Source: Lineus longissimus
Lineage: Eukaryota; Nemertea; Pilidiophora; Heteronemertea; Lineidae
Assembly: GCF_910592395.1 (NCBI RefSeq)
Contig: NC_088315.1
Location: forward strand, 8,930,501 to 8,994,500
Length of the DNA stretch: 64,000 nt
Reading direction: 5' to 3'
Each line of letters begins with the position of its first letter. Position 1 is the first letter of the stretch. The notes beneath the pieces are model-generated. The model searched no databases and had not been told where the DNA came from. It worked only from the letters and a program-made list of their open reading frames with translations. Below, piece by piece: positions 44,966 through 55,590 of the stretch. The translations under genes and the position numbers were made by a program.

Positions 44966-45582
44966 AGGTAAAAAGGATATGATCAGCTGGAGTGATGAAT
45001 CTGAGTGTCTTTAGATAATCCGGAGAATGAAAAGTTCACAGTTTATAGTCACTTAGAGTTCAGTTGAAACCAGTTAGGGCATCACAGAGGGGGTTGTAGA
45101 ATGGTATCACATTTCATCACATCACATCACGTCACATTTGGACTTACTGCAGGGCTGATTGAATGGTTGAACATCGACAGGTATCCAAAGATAGACAATG
45201 TAGGCAAGATAGAGATGTTGATGGCTCTGTTGAGTCACCTCACAAAGCTAAATCTAGGGATTTCAAGATGATGTCCAGTCCAATGTACAGTCAATGTACA
45301 GTACAGTCAATGCATTGGATGCATAGGTGAATGTGCACACAAATGTACACAGATCTGGAAAGTTGCACGAGGCAGAAAAGTTCGCACGAGACGAGAATAT
45401 GACGAATATAGAACAAAAGTTCGTATCAGACGAATAGCATACGGAGTTTAGATGATGAAAGGTTCCATCAAATGGTATAGAAAATCCGGTATAGAACAAC
45501 ACACGTGTTGCGTTAGTCCATTTTGACTGGGAAGGTCGCCATGTTGTATTCCGAATCCTCCGTAGTTGCCTCCTGAAGTCCT
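44966..45582. repeat. Dispersed repeat R1, copy 2
   Basis: Near-identical to 29057-29662. It begins exactly where the two segmental copies diverge (ACCGTTTCA, then TTAGG here but GTATC at 51776), and ends in the same TCCGAATCCTCCGTAGTTGC word. Confidence 0.7.
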
Positions 45583-46149
45583 AACGATAAGCACGTTTGT
45601 CAATCAAGGCTCCTCATATAAGACATACGATTATTGCTTCTTGCACTGCGCATGTTAAGACGTGATCATGTAAGAAATCAATAGAAGAAAGAAAAAACAT
45701 CAATTTTGAATAAAATAATTACAAAAACTAACCAAATGCAGGAATTACAAATCACTGAAATCATTTTTAATCAGACATAAGAAGTTACAGGACATTTAAA
45801 GAAAACAAAGAGTTCTAGAATTTCTTTTTAAGTTTAAGTTTAAGTAGGTCTGTACAGGCCTGTCGAGTTCTTTATCATGTTTATTCCACGGTTCTGAAAA
45901 GAAAAAGGTTGAAAAAAACTTTCACACATCGTCCACAACTGATATTTGTCAGCACATGCTACATTAATATTGCCTGGTATATGTAAAGTAATCAAAATCA
46001 AATGACATTACCTTATTAGCCAGACGGGGACGTCAGGCTGTTTAGTGTTATGAGCAACGATTTAACGGGAGTCGATCGCTTTTCTACTTTACTAACATTG
46101 AAATGAGTGTAATACACGTTTTATTCAAAACAAAAGAGATATTACTTAC

Positions 46150-47148
46150 TTGTGCATCTTCTTTGCAATTTTCAGCCGGCTCCTCATCTTGTCGTTGATC
46201 TCCTTGATCGATAGATTATATTTCTTAGACATAATTGCTGAAGGAAAAAAAACATCATGTACTTGCCAGACAAAACAATTGCTGAAGAAAAATGAAAGGC
46301 CAGAGGGCATACGCTGTGCCATAAGATAAGCTCAGTAATCTCAGAGAACACTGTCTTTGTAACCACCAAAATAAAGGACCTTTTATAAAGGCGCTAAAAA
46401 ACCCTAAAGGTTGTCACACTCATAATGGTCTTTAGGTTAGTTTCACATTCATTGGCACCTATAGAACCTCTCCAGCCTTCCCCACAATTCCTAATCTGAC
46501 CAGGCACACTGCCCAGTTCACTAAGACCAGGCACAGCGCCTGGTTAGATTGCCGAAACTCACACTGCCTTTGAACCTAACCTTTTGTTGTGATTACATAG
46601 TCCTCTACGAGAATGGTCAGATTAGATCACAGTGTGCACCACTCACAAAACAATGACAAAAGTGACATATTATTTTAAGCTCACCTTCAATGACAGATTT
46701 CTTTTCCTGCGGGAGACCGACAGAATTTCCTTTTTTTTTGGTGTCCACACCAACGAGGGAACATCTCAAAAGTTCTCTTGGTGTGAATAACATCGAGAAG
46801 AGCATTCTCACAGCATGCGATGGCTTCTTTAGGTTTTCAACGGCTGTAAGAAGCTCTGCCTTAAAAAAGTTTCTTGCATGAACATTGATATTCACCATGC
46901 CTACATATTTCAACAGGCAAGAATTTTTTATACTCAGTCCTTTCTCTCACTAAATATCGGCCTCAACCAACGCATCTATGCTACTATAACTATAAACTTT
47001 TCTTTAAAATCACAAATAAATCTCTCAATGCCATTTATCCAAGATAAAGTCAACAGATCACACAGAAACTTACTTTAGTCTTGCCATTGAACGTAGGACA
47101 GCCGTTGACAGTCGTTATGTCCAACGTCGAGTGAGTTTCATCAGCATT
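46150..47148 (-). pseudogene. BEN-domain gene copy 3 (three intact exons, no 5' part)
   Basis: Exons 47148-47074, 46859-46685 and 46237-46150 have the same lengths (75, 175, 88 nt) and phases as the gene at 33295-35506 and contain no stop. Differences are conservative (SMLFTPRELLRCSL against SMIFTPRVLVRCSL; MSKKY against MTKKY). The 175 nt exon uses acceptor TTTTTTAAG, as in copy 2. The coiled-coil exon is absent and a truncated transposase lies directly upstream. It could still be transcribed as a transposase-BEN chimera, but is listed as a pseudogene because no start is available. Confidence 0.6.
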
Positions 47149-48364
47149 CTGAAAAAAGCCCAGAGTTTCTCCAATCCAATACAGCAAGATTCGATCTCAT
47201 CTCATAGCTTATCTTATCAAAAACTATACGTTTGTCATGGTATTGTAAAAGGGCATTGTTATAAGATTCGACATAATGAGTGTCATTACAGTCCTTGTAA
47301 AGCTCAGGTTGTTTGTAGATTGGAGGGCTGTGGAGATATTTTCTGAGGGCCTCTTCAGCTTTCAATGAAGTAATCGGTTCTTTACTCGGCTCATAATCCG
47401 GATCTGCCCTGCAGGGTGAGTCTTGGTGACAACTGCTATGGTCATTTTTTTTGTGAGGTATGATACTATCAATCCCTTCTTTGATTTTTTCGGAATCACC
47501 GCCACATCGTTTTATGCTGTAATAGGCATGAGTTTTAACAGAGGCACCCTTATCTGACAATTCACTAAACCAGGACTTCCCTTCCAAGTTCTTCCTGCCC
47601 TTTGTTAGCTTTGCCATCCCTTTCGCAATACCCTTGGTCATATGCCAAGTATCCAGGGATGTCCTTGTTGGAGTCCGCTCCTCCCTGACGAATTTGGTCA
47701 CCAACGCATTAGAATCATGGGAATGGATTATCACTGGCATCCCTTCATCATCAAAATGCCCATAAATCCGTTTTGTTCCTATCAGTTCATGGCGCTGTGA
47801 TATCTCATCATCCTTTTTGGAAACTACTGCTTCTGCAATCACCTTGTGGGTTTTATCCCCGAGACGGACAACATTGGTGAATCTGGCATTCTTTCGCCAA
47901 CAATGTCTCGCATCCGTCGCAATGTCAATGCCATCCAGGCCATTTACTTCAACAGAGGCAGCAATCTCCTCGAGGACGGCATCAGACTTGGACTTGTTCG
48001 CTTTTATTTCTAGCACAGTTTTATAGGTTTGCTGCAATGTAGTAAGAGATTTCTCACCAATCTTACCAATATCTGCCCCATCACAAATTCGTTGATATTG
48101 ATTTGGTAAGATGCCAGAAGCAAAATAGCCATGAGAAACCCGCAGATTCCCTGAAAACTGCCCCCCTTCCACATGAGGAGAAGATGCCCAATGCATTTTA
48201 TGGACACCAGTTTAACATGCAATGTCCAATATCGCAACAAGCTTAGTAAATCTTGCCCTTTTGGCCTTTATCTTAATATCATTTAGATAATCTTCCATTA
48301 GGTAGTGGCTCTTAATGTTGGAATAAAGGAGCAATTTGCCTCCATCCTTTTGGGTTTCCACCAT
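47139..48364 (-). pseudogene. Kolobok-like transposase, copy 2 (premature stop)
   Basis: Nearly identical to the copy at 40319-41541. The frame is open from 48196 (MHWASSPHVEGG) to 47141, 351 aa, lacking the frameshifts of the other copy. A CAA-to-TAA change near 48213 cuts off the first part, which begins at 48364. Conserved blocks: GIDIATDARHCWRKN, VIIHSHDSNALVTKF, TSLDTWHMTKG, CHQDSPCRADPDYEPSK and THYVESYNNALLQ. As in the other copy, the end WRNSGLFSEC reads into the BEN-gene acceptor and exon. Confidence 0.6.
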
Positions 48365-48463
48365 TTAAGATTTCCAGTAGACTACAAATTTTTGTCTTAA
48401 TTTGAACTTGATGATTTGACATTACATTTGTCAAGACTGGATCCCAGTTGATAAGATAGTTTT

Positions 48464-49582
48464 TAGCTCACCTCTTAGCAGAGGTGAGCTTATCCCATAC
48501 CGTGGCGTCCGTCGTCCGTCGTCGTCGTCGTCGTCGTCGTCGTCCGTCGTCCGTTAGCAGGGCACGTTTCGTAACTGTTAGAGCTATTGAGTTGAAACTT
48601 GGTACACATGTACCCTTATGTAATGACACCTTGGAGACCAAGTTTCGGTTCGATTCGTTTCATGGTTTGGCCACCAGGGGGCCAAACGTTAAAAGTGAAA
48701 ATATGCAATATCTCCCTTAATAGTAGTCGGGAAATTTTGAAAAAAATATGGTAGGTACTTCTAGCAAAGGTGCATCATATATCCTCCGGGTTTTTGATTT
48801 GACCTCCTTTTCAAGGTCACAGAGGTCAAATGGTGTAAATTGGCCATTAGGATGTAACGATGGCACGTTTCTAAACTGCAATGACTGTTGATACCAAATT
48901 TGGTACACATTTACCCCTTAGTCAGGTGATCTCAGGGACCGAAGTTTGGTCCAATATGATTCACCACTTGACCACCAGGGGGCAAAATCCAAAAACCTTA
49001 AAAATGTGATTATTCCTTAACTTCTTGACCGATTGCCACCAATTTGATATCATGGGTACATCTAACCACCATACAGTATATGTCACACAGGTTTTTAATT
49101 TGACCTTCTTGTCAAGGTCACAGAGGTCAAATGGCGTAAATTCGCCGTCAGGCCGTAACTATGGCACGTTTCTTAACTGCAATGACTATTGATCACAAAT
49201 TAAGTACACATGTACCCCTTGGTCAGGTGATCTCAGGTACCGTAGTTTGGTGCGATCTGATTTGCCGTTTGGCCTCCAGGGAGGGGGCCAAATCCTAAAT
49301 TCTTCAAAATGCCATTATTCCTAGTAATGACTTGCCCGATTGGCACCAATTTTATATCATAGGTACATCTAATTCTAACAACCATTCAATGTGTCACCCG
49401 GGTCTTCTTTGATTTGACCTACTTTTCAAGGTCACAGAGGTCGAATGTACTGTAAATTGGCCATTTTGGGGAAATTGTAATTGCTTGGACCTACATCAAA
49501 CCTAACACTACATGACACAATACCATGCTCTTTATCCATCTTTCCTCCACATGAGGTGAGCACAATGGCCCTGGCCATTTCA
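48464..49582 (+). mobile_element. Pearl/Helentron-like element A3, complete
   Basis: 1119 bp, almost identical to A2 but inserted about 180 bp away in the duplicated block, at GATAGTTTT|CTAGAAAAGG (empty site at about 41641). CCACCAGGGGGC at 48671 and 48972. Same left hairpin, microsatellite (48508-48556) and right hairpin AATGGCC/GGCCATT. The flanking T is the only possible target duplication. Confidence 0.82.
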
Positions 49583-49821
49583 TCTAGAAAAGGAATACCA
49601 GGAAAAGGTGTTTTTCCGATATATTTCTTTAGACTCATTCAGTGCGTGGGAAAGCAATGGAAAGTCATTCACATACTGGATGTGACAATGGTTGTGCCAT
49701 GAGATAAGACAATACCACGGACGCACAGTCCTGTGGAATCTTTCAGAGTGCATCGCCTTTTTATTCTTATCATCCAGTTCCATCCCTATTTTGCTCTTCA
49801 CATTCTTAACCCCAGTCACCC

Positions 49822-51775
49822 TCCCCCCCCCCCCCCATTCCGCCCCGGCCTTTAATATAGGAACAACACGTGCCACACCACTATCTGACAATTGTATTTG
49901 GCGCCATTCTTGCATTATGATATATTTGAATTTTGAATTATGAACCAGGTCAACTGGCATTGTTATGTTAATCACTCACCTCTTGCTTTGCATCAACTTG
50001 ACCTTCGACCGTGAAAAAGTGCGCCGGTGAAATCTCGAACCCAGCGGTAAATTGCGAGATTGGAACGCCTGCTTCCATATTGACCAATCAAAACCAGTCC
50101 ACCTTTGGGTTTTAGGGTGAGATAGGACCAATAAAAACCGAAGACACAAAAAGCTTTCTCAACATCCTGATTGGTATATCGTCAATATCCCAAAGGGGAT
50201 ATAGCCTCCCGATAGAGGTACCATCAAACGAAAGGGGATATCATGTCCCGATTGGGCGGTTCGAGCTGACTGCCTTTTAACCCCCGAAGACGTATTGTCA
50301 CAACCTCGGGGCTAAAAGTACCAGTGGTGACCTCCAGGTCAGAGCCTCTGGCCAAACTTACTGATCCTCCTTGTCATAAATTATCTCATCCCAAAATGAC
50401 GCCCCCTGATATACACTGACATCAGGCGGGTAATCCAATTAAATAAAGTCCAGGCCAACAGTTAAAATATACGGCATTTATCCTCAATAATCACCCCACC
50501 CACACCCGGTTACAACATTAATATATACAGGTACATCACAATAGTCAATACAATCGCACATAAATGGTCCCTCATAAAACATCAGGGAGACAGACCACTC
50601 ATCCGTGGCAATACAATCACTTCAGATCTAGTCGTCAGGGCAACAGTTAGCAACTGTTGCAAATCAAGGCAGGATGGCAAGGGGTTAATCCTCAGGAGAC
50701 CGGCATGGAAAAATATTTTTTTTAAAAACCTCTTGGAATAAAACTATTCCAAGAAGAATCAAACCACACCTCGATTCCAGGTGTATAAAAGTTTTGCCCC
50801 AGCAAAACAGAAAGATTCCCGCAATTGAAACTACCCAATACAAGAGATTCTGGGCCCGTTTACCAGTCCAACCTGGTGAGCTCGCCAGAAGCAAAAAAAC
50901 TGGTCCAAAGAAAATTACGCGAGCTCAACACGCATATCGGGAGGTCTAGCGATTTCGAAATGGTCTGCAGTGACCGCAAGGCCCCAGTGATCCACCAGCA
51001 GCACGAGGGGTATGCAGAAAAAAAAAGAATTTGTATCAGTCAGAGACTTGAGCAAGTCACTGGCCTCTCCACAGACAGAGGAATAAAAAGGGTACCCTCA
51101 ACTCCTGAAGAAAGGAGATAAAAAAAACGTACCAACGCTCGACTCTTAGCAAGAGGAGAAAAACGTCTGCGTCTAATCGCATCTGAGCCGGTCTGCTCGG
51201 AAACCCACGCTATCCCATTAAATACCCGAAGTCCGCGTGACCACATGATAATTCAACTGACATTCTGATCCACAATGCACTGCGTACACAAAGACACCCC
51301 CAATTAAAATATGAAAAGATCACCAAGCAACCCGATACAAAAGCCTTCGTTTCCTGGCAGAGATCGCACTGAATATAACTTAAAACACCGTAGTTCGAGG
51401 CACATGCTAAGGAGTGATTAAATAAGCTTACAATTAATCGAGATAAGTTCCAAATTTGCAAGTTAAAAGAAGTTTTCGTGAGAGAGGTAACAATGTAATT
51501 TTGACTTTAGCGGTGCTGTAGGAAAGGAGGTGATTCGGCATTCCTCAGCCACTCACGTGATATGAAGAACCAATAAAAATACGAGAAAATTGTAAACAGT
51601 GATGGCCGCCGTCTAGGTCACATGACCGATAAAATGGCGACGCATCCAGGAAATTGATAGAAAGAGTTGTTGACAATTTGTCCGAAAATAAACGAAATAA
51701 TCCGTTGTGCCTGGAACTAGGTTTACATAAAAGGTTACGAAAATGAGAAGGTAATTTTGGTGACCGTTTCAGTAT
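49822..51775. other. Segmental-duplication block, upstream part, copy 2
   Basis: Second copy of 43010-44965 with the same CCAAT words, hairpin and TATA-like box (50784-50791). Its right edge at 51775 is followed by the DIRS-like gag ORF, whose last codons read into this block. Confidence 0.55.
50789..51121 (+). CDS. Small hypothetical ORF, 51-kb copy
   Basis: Duplicate of 43978-44313, shorter by one Arg codon near the stop. Same TATA-like box just upstream. No family recognised. Confidence 0.28.
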   Translation, partial: KFCPSKTERFPQLKLPNTRDSGPVYQSNLVSSPEAKKLVQRKLRELNTHIGRSSDFEMVCSDRKAPVIHQQHEGYAEKKRICISQRLEQVTGLSTDRGIKRVPSTPEERR

Positions 51776-52583
51776 CTACGGAAAAACAAGACCCCAGATG
51801 GGGACAACCCCTAGACTTGGCGGACATGTGGAGTTCCCGGTTGATGGAACACCAGGGATAAGCAACTGGATCTTGGGACCTGAGGTACCGAAAATTTTGA
51901 TCGTAAAAAAGGCAATCACCCCCTTCTGAAGCCAAACTGCGGACTGTCTCCACATACTGAACCAAACCAGCAGTGGAGTCGGGGTGAACCTTTGAATACA
52001 CCGCAATAAAAACGTTGAATGCAGTACACCAATCCTCTATGGATTTTATGCGACGAGCTTTAGAGGAGGGAACGACCTTCAGGGTACCGTCCACTAACTG
52101 GAAGGTGCCAGCTTCGGGGACCAGATTTGAAATGGAGGGTTTGGGCAGCATTGAGTCCAAGTCTACATACTTGTCAGCGACGACTTTAGCACGGACGTCA
52201 TTTGACACATGAAGATCTATGGGAATGCCCTTAGAATAGAAAAGTATAGGGGGTTTATCGGTCGAGTTTTTGATGATAATTGTTGTTACCCCCTCCACTG
52301 GAAAACCGCTTTCAAACGTTAAGTTTTTTTTCTCTTCGCTAATGATAACTTGGAATGTATTCAACAGCCCATTTTGAAGAAACCTGCAGAGAAATTGCCA
52401 CGATTCTGTTTCATTATCGAATGACTTCAAGGTTGGTTCATCATTCATACTTTCATACATTTGTTTTAGTTGATATTTGCTAATGACCTGTTTTTTCAGT
52501 AAAACATTCATTATCCGCACTATGATCTCAGCCATATTGTTTTGCTTGACAATGATTGATGAAATTGATAAAATGACTTTCAA
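51735..52583 (-). mobile_element. DIRS-like retroelement gag-type ORF, 3'-truncated
   Basis: 282-aa open frame from MKVILSISSIIVKQNNMAEI. The second half carries the words KYVDLDSMLPKP, IKSIEDWCTAFNVFIAVYSK, STAGLVQYVETVRSLA, FYDQNFRYLRS and CSINRELHM. They match the gag-like ORF1 seen in DIRS1-type (tyrosine-recombinase) retroelements, although no RT or recombinase is present. The tail SVDTETVTKITFSFS is encoded by the adjoining duplicated block, so the native C-terminus is lost. The N-terminal half is unrecognised. The preceding 15 bp separate it from an IS630-like fragment on the same strand, so two elements are fused or nested. Confidence 0.5.
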
Positions 52584-52597
52584 TACTCTTTAGATCT

Positions 52598-53334
52598 TCA
52601 ATCGATTTTGTTACAATCACACCCTTTTCTTTGAATAAACGAATATGATTGCTTTTTGAAAATTGGCCTACCCTCCTCCCTATATTGTCTAATTTGACGC
52701 AAGTAATGGTGTCTCCATTTGATTAAATCATCACGTTCAATCAATAAACTTTTCCTACTCCTTTTGTTGTATCGAAATCCTATTTTCCTAATCAACCTGC
52801 ACATGGTGCTTCGTGACATCATTGGGAGATGTTCTTCCTCTCCATCCTCCTCCTCTCTCTTTTTGTCGTACGCTTTCTTCACCTTGCCAAGGGTTGGAGG
52901 CTCATTGTTCATGAAGAAACTATGGACAAGACGTCTGAGGGCAGAACGTACAAATGAATCATAAATTCTAGGGGAAGGCGTCCTTTCTTCTTCAGAGGTC
53001 TTTCTCTTCTTCCTTGGGGTCACTAACGTTCCGTTCCGGTGTCTTTTTTCTCTCTTCTCACATTCCAAACTGAAGTCGTTCCAATTCCACATGCTTCAGC
53101 AGTCTTATTGACACAACTTTTGACTGTCCATTTCGGATGTTTCGTTTGAAAAAACTCAAACACGTTAAGGACAACAACTTTGACTTTGCTGCTCAAAGTA
53201 GCCCCTGGTTTGTGCTTGCTCAGTCTACTGCACGATGCCCCTACATCCTCTCCTTGTAAAATAGGGAGCATAAAATACACAAATAACTTTAAAATAAAAG
53301 CACAAGAAACAAGTCCTGGCACTGGGAACATCAA
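52598..53334 (-). pseudogene. IS630/Tc1-like transposase, N-terminal HTH part, frameshifted
   Basis: Two overlapping frames (53334-53023 and 53092-52598) join by a one-base shift near 53040. Content: KVVVLNVFEFFQTKHPKWTV, VNKTAEACGIGTTSVWN (first helix-turn-helix), a basic Ser/Thr linker, then IYDSFVRSALRRLVHSFF, PTLGKVKKAYDKK, SRSTMCRLIRKIGFRYNK and SLLIERDDLIKWRHHYLRQI with YREEGRPIF. This is the standard DNA-binding half that precedes 'YLDETW' in IS630-type transposases. The DDE part is replaced by a short unrelated tail, so no catalytic residues are left. Confidence 0.6.
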
Positions 53335-55143
53335 AATTCAAATTCTTTTATTACACTAAAAACGCCCACTAGGGGCCAACGGTAACGTACAATAATTACA
53401 AAATATATCATAAGAAATTACAGGGTATCATGTTGAAGTATGTGTGAAGACAAAGTGAAGCAATCTTCAGATCCCAGAAGCCTGTACCGGTACCACTAAT
53501 TCATTCCGATTCAATCTAAGTTTACCTACATGTTACTATACATCATACATCATTGTAAGCACTTAGAAAGCTCAAACCATGATATAAATACTCTGGACTG
53601 AGACAGGAAATTCCCAGTAAACTGTGAGGTCCGCTGTTTCCAAGCAAAACAATACCCTGTTCTGAATTTTAGAGTAAAATGTTCATATGAATGCGTTATA
53701 TCCACTTATGATCTACACATAAATGTATGCAAGCAATCAAAATGCTATATTCCAAAAAGTTGAGAACAGGCTATAGCTACCTAAAACTGCAAGGAGAGGC
53801 TGGGGATGCCCCAGATCCTAGAGAGATATTTATGGCTGACTTGATAAGTTAAGTGGCTGCTCAACAGGGGTCTGTTTGATGTAGCCGCCACACTCTCTTC
53901 GGAAATAGACTTGAGGTCCACTCCCTAACTGGTGTCGATGCTGCTGGGTGGCTCCTCTCAGTTCTGCGGGGACTAGCTGGGATAGGGCCACCACACCAGG
54001 TGTTGCCTCATCTTGGTTTACATCTCAGCTACTTGATCAATCTAAGGACAACTCATGATTCCTCATGATTCTGGTTTAATCTCGGCGTATGGTATATGGT
54101 ACACTCTCTCATACAACAAATCCTGTGTAGAACTAGTCGACGACATTGCTCAGACCCGACTCTCACACAACAAATTGTTGGTAGCTCGCCCCAATAATTA
54201 ATCAAAATGATATATAATATTCAATGGTGTGATCTGAACCTGTAGGCCAACACATATTTTAACCCTTGTGGCAACCTGCAAACAACCCTGGGATTCCTGA
54301 TACCTGTAATACGTTACATGCTAATGTGAGCTATATACTAAGCCATAGGACTACATCGCAAACACCTAACCTTACAAATGTTCTATATTTGCGATATTTG
54401 TGATCTCTTGTGGAGTAGATGAAAGGTTCAGGGCTGAGCCAATCACATGTAATTTTCATTGTCTATCTCCCACAAGAGAACAGCATGAGTCGCCATTGTG
54501 ACAATTATTGGACTTCATCGGTTGTAATACAATATGATGATAGAAGTATTTGTCATGAGATCTCTGTGCGTCATCCTGATTTTCGCAAAATTGGTGTACG
54601 CGTCTTTGTCGGCTAGTTTCAGAAGAACATGGTCGAACTCCTAAAGTTTGTATTTGGAACTGTTGACAGCAGATGCACTGGATGACTTGGCTGTAAAAGA
54701 GAAAAGAGGTCATGAACATAATACAATGTCGCACCACACACGGGCAGTCCTCATGGACATGGTCTAGTGTGACTGCCCTTATTGAATGAATGTATTGTGT
54801 CGCCTAACAGAATCCCAGCGCAACAGAAATACATTCAAGTTTGTCTTTACGAATGCATTGAGCCCCCAATTGTTGCGAAATCTGATCAGGGCAGCACCAC
54901 GTATCATTCAGTAGACTTGATGATTCCGTCCTTTCTGTTGCGTCTGTTGGGTAGACTTATGTACTGTAATCCATGAGTTTTAATCCTTCTGTTCTTAACG
55001 TTGGACAATACTCCTCCAACAAACCTCGACAGAAGTCACCCAGCACAAGGCAAACAACTAATCCATCAACTGCCATTCGGACACTTCTTTTTGCCTGTTC
55101 ATTATCAGGTGTCGCCGCTGGGAAAAAGAAATGACTTTTCCTC
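53335..55143. other. Intergenic, nothing recognised
   Basis: No exon family signature. Open frames at 54419-54616, 54456-54737 and 54782-54976 are short, and lack conservation cues. A sequence CCCACTAGGGGCCA at 53369 resembles a CTCF site but lacks one G. Confidence 0.4.
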
Positions 55144-55590
55144 TTATATGCTACCGGGATGTTTGGTATGCTGGATCGAGGGGCCAATCTCACTAGGGGG
55201 CGCCCTGATGAAGGGGTCACCGGCGCTCAACCTAGGAGAAAACTCGGGGGGCACACCTCCGAATGGAGGGTGCCCGGCCCGAGCCCCTGAGTCGGGCGCC
55301 GAAACGGCGCCAGAGCTCCGGGGGCCTCGCCCCCGCTGAGAAGAAACAGCGGAGGGGGACTTAGAAGAGGCCACACCAGACTTTCTGGGGCCTCTCCGGG
55401 TCGGCTTCTGCTTCTTCGACGGCCGAGGGGCCGGAGAAGCTGAAGGCTGCGTCCCGGCAGCGGACGAAACCGCAGTCGCAGAGTCCGACGGGGCGGACTG
55501 GCGAGCCGGGGACGAACCGGGACGGGGACTAACAATCCCCGATACACTGGCACCCGGGCACCTGAATACCCAGAAGGGTAACAGGCCCAA
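55144..55590 (-). CDS. GC-rich Ser/Pro/Arg-rich ORF, hypothetical
   Basis: Minus-strand frame of about 148 aa in a local GC-rich island (55180-55560). It has no ATG at its head. A pyrimidine-rich tract ending ATTCAG at about 55561 could be a splice acceptor. The text is low complexity (SSPARQSAPSDSATAVSSAA, RPSKKQKPTRRGPRKSG, SSQRGRGPRSSGAVSAP). It could be a disordered exon of a host gene or the leader of a retroelement; nothing decides this. The other frames in the same island are also open, as expected at high GC, which lowers confidence. Confidence 0.28.
   Translation of the reverse strand: MGLLPFWVFRCPGASVSGIVSPRPGSSPARQSAPSDSATAVSSAAGTQPSASPAPRPSKKQKPTRRGPRKSGVASSKSPSAVSSQRGRGPRSSGAVSAPDSGARAGHPPFGGVPPEFSPRLSAGDPFIRAPPSEIGPSIQHTKHPGSI
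55190..55204 (+). promoter_or_regulatory. CTCF-like site in GC island
   Basis: TCACTAGGGGGCGCC fits the CTCF core CCASYAGRKGGCRSY at all but the first base. It is single-copy in this window. Confidence 0.35.
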
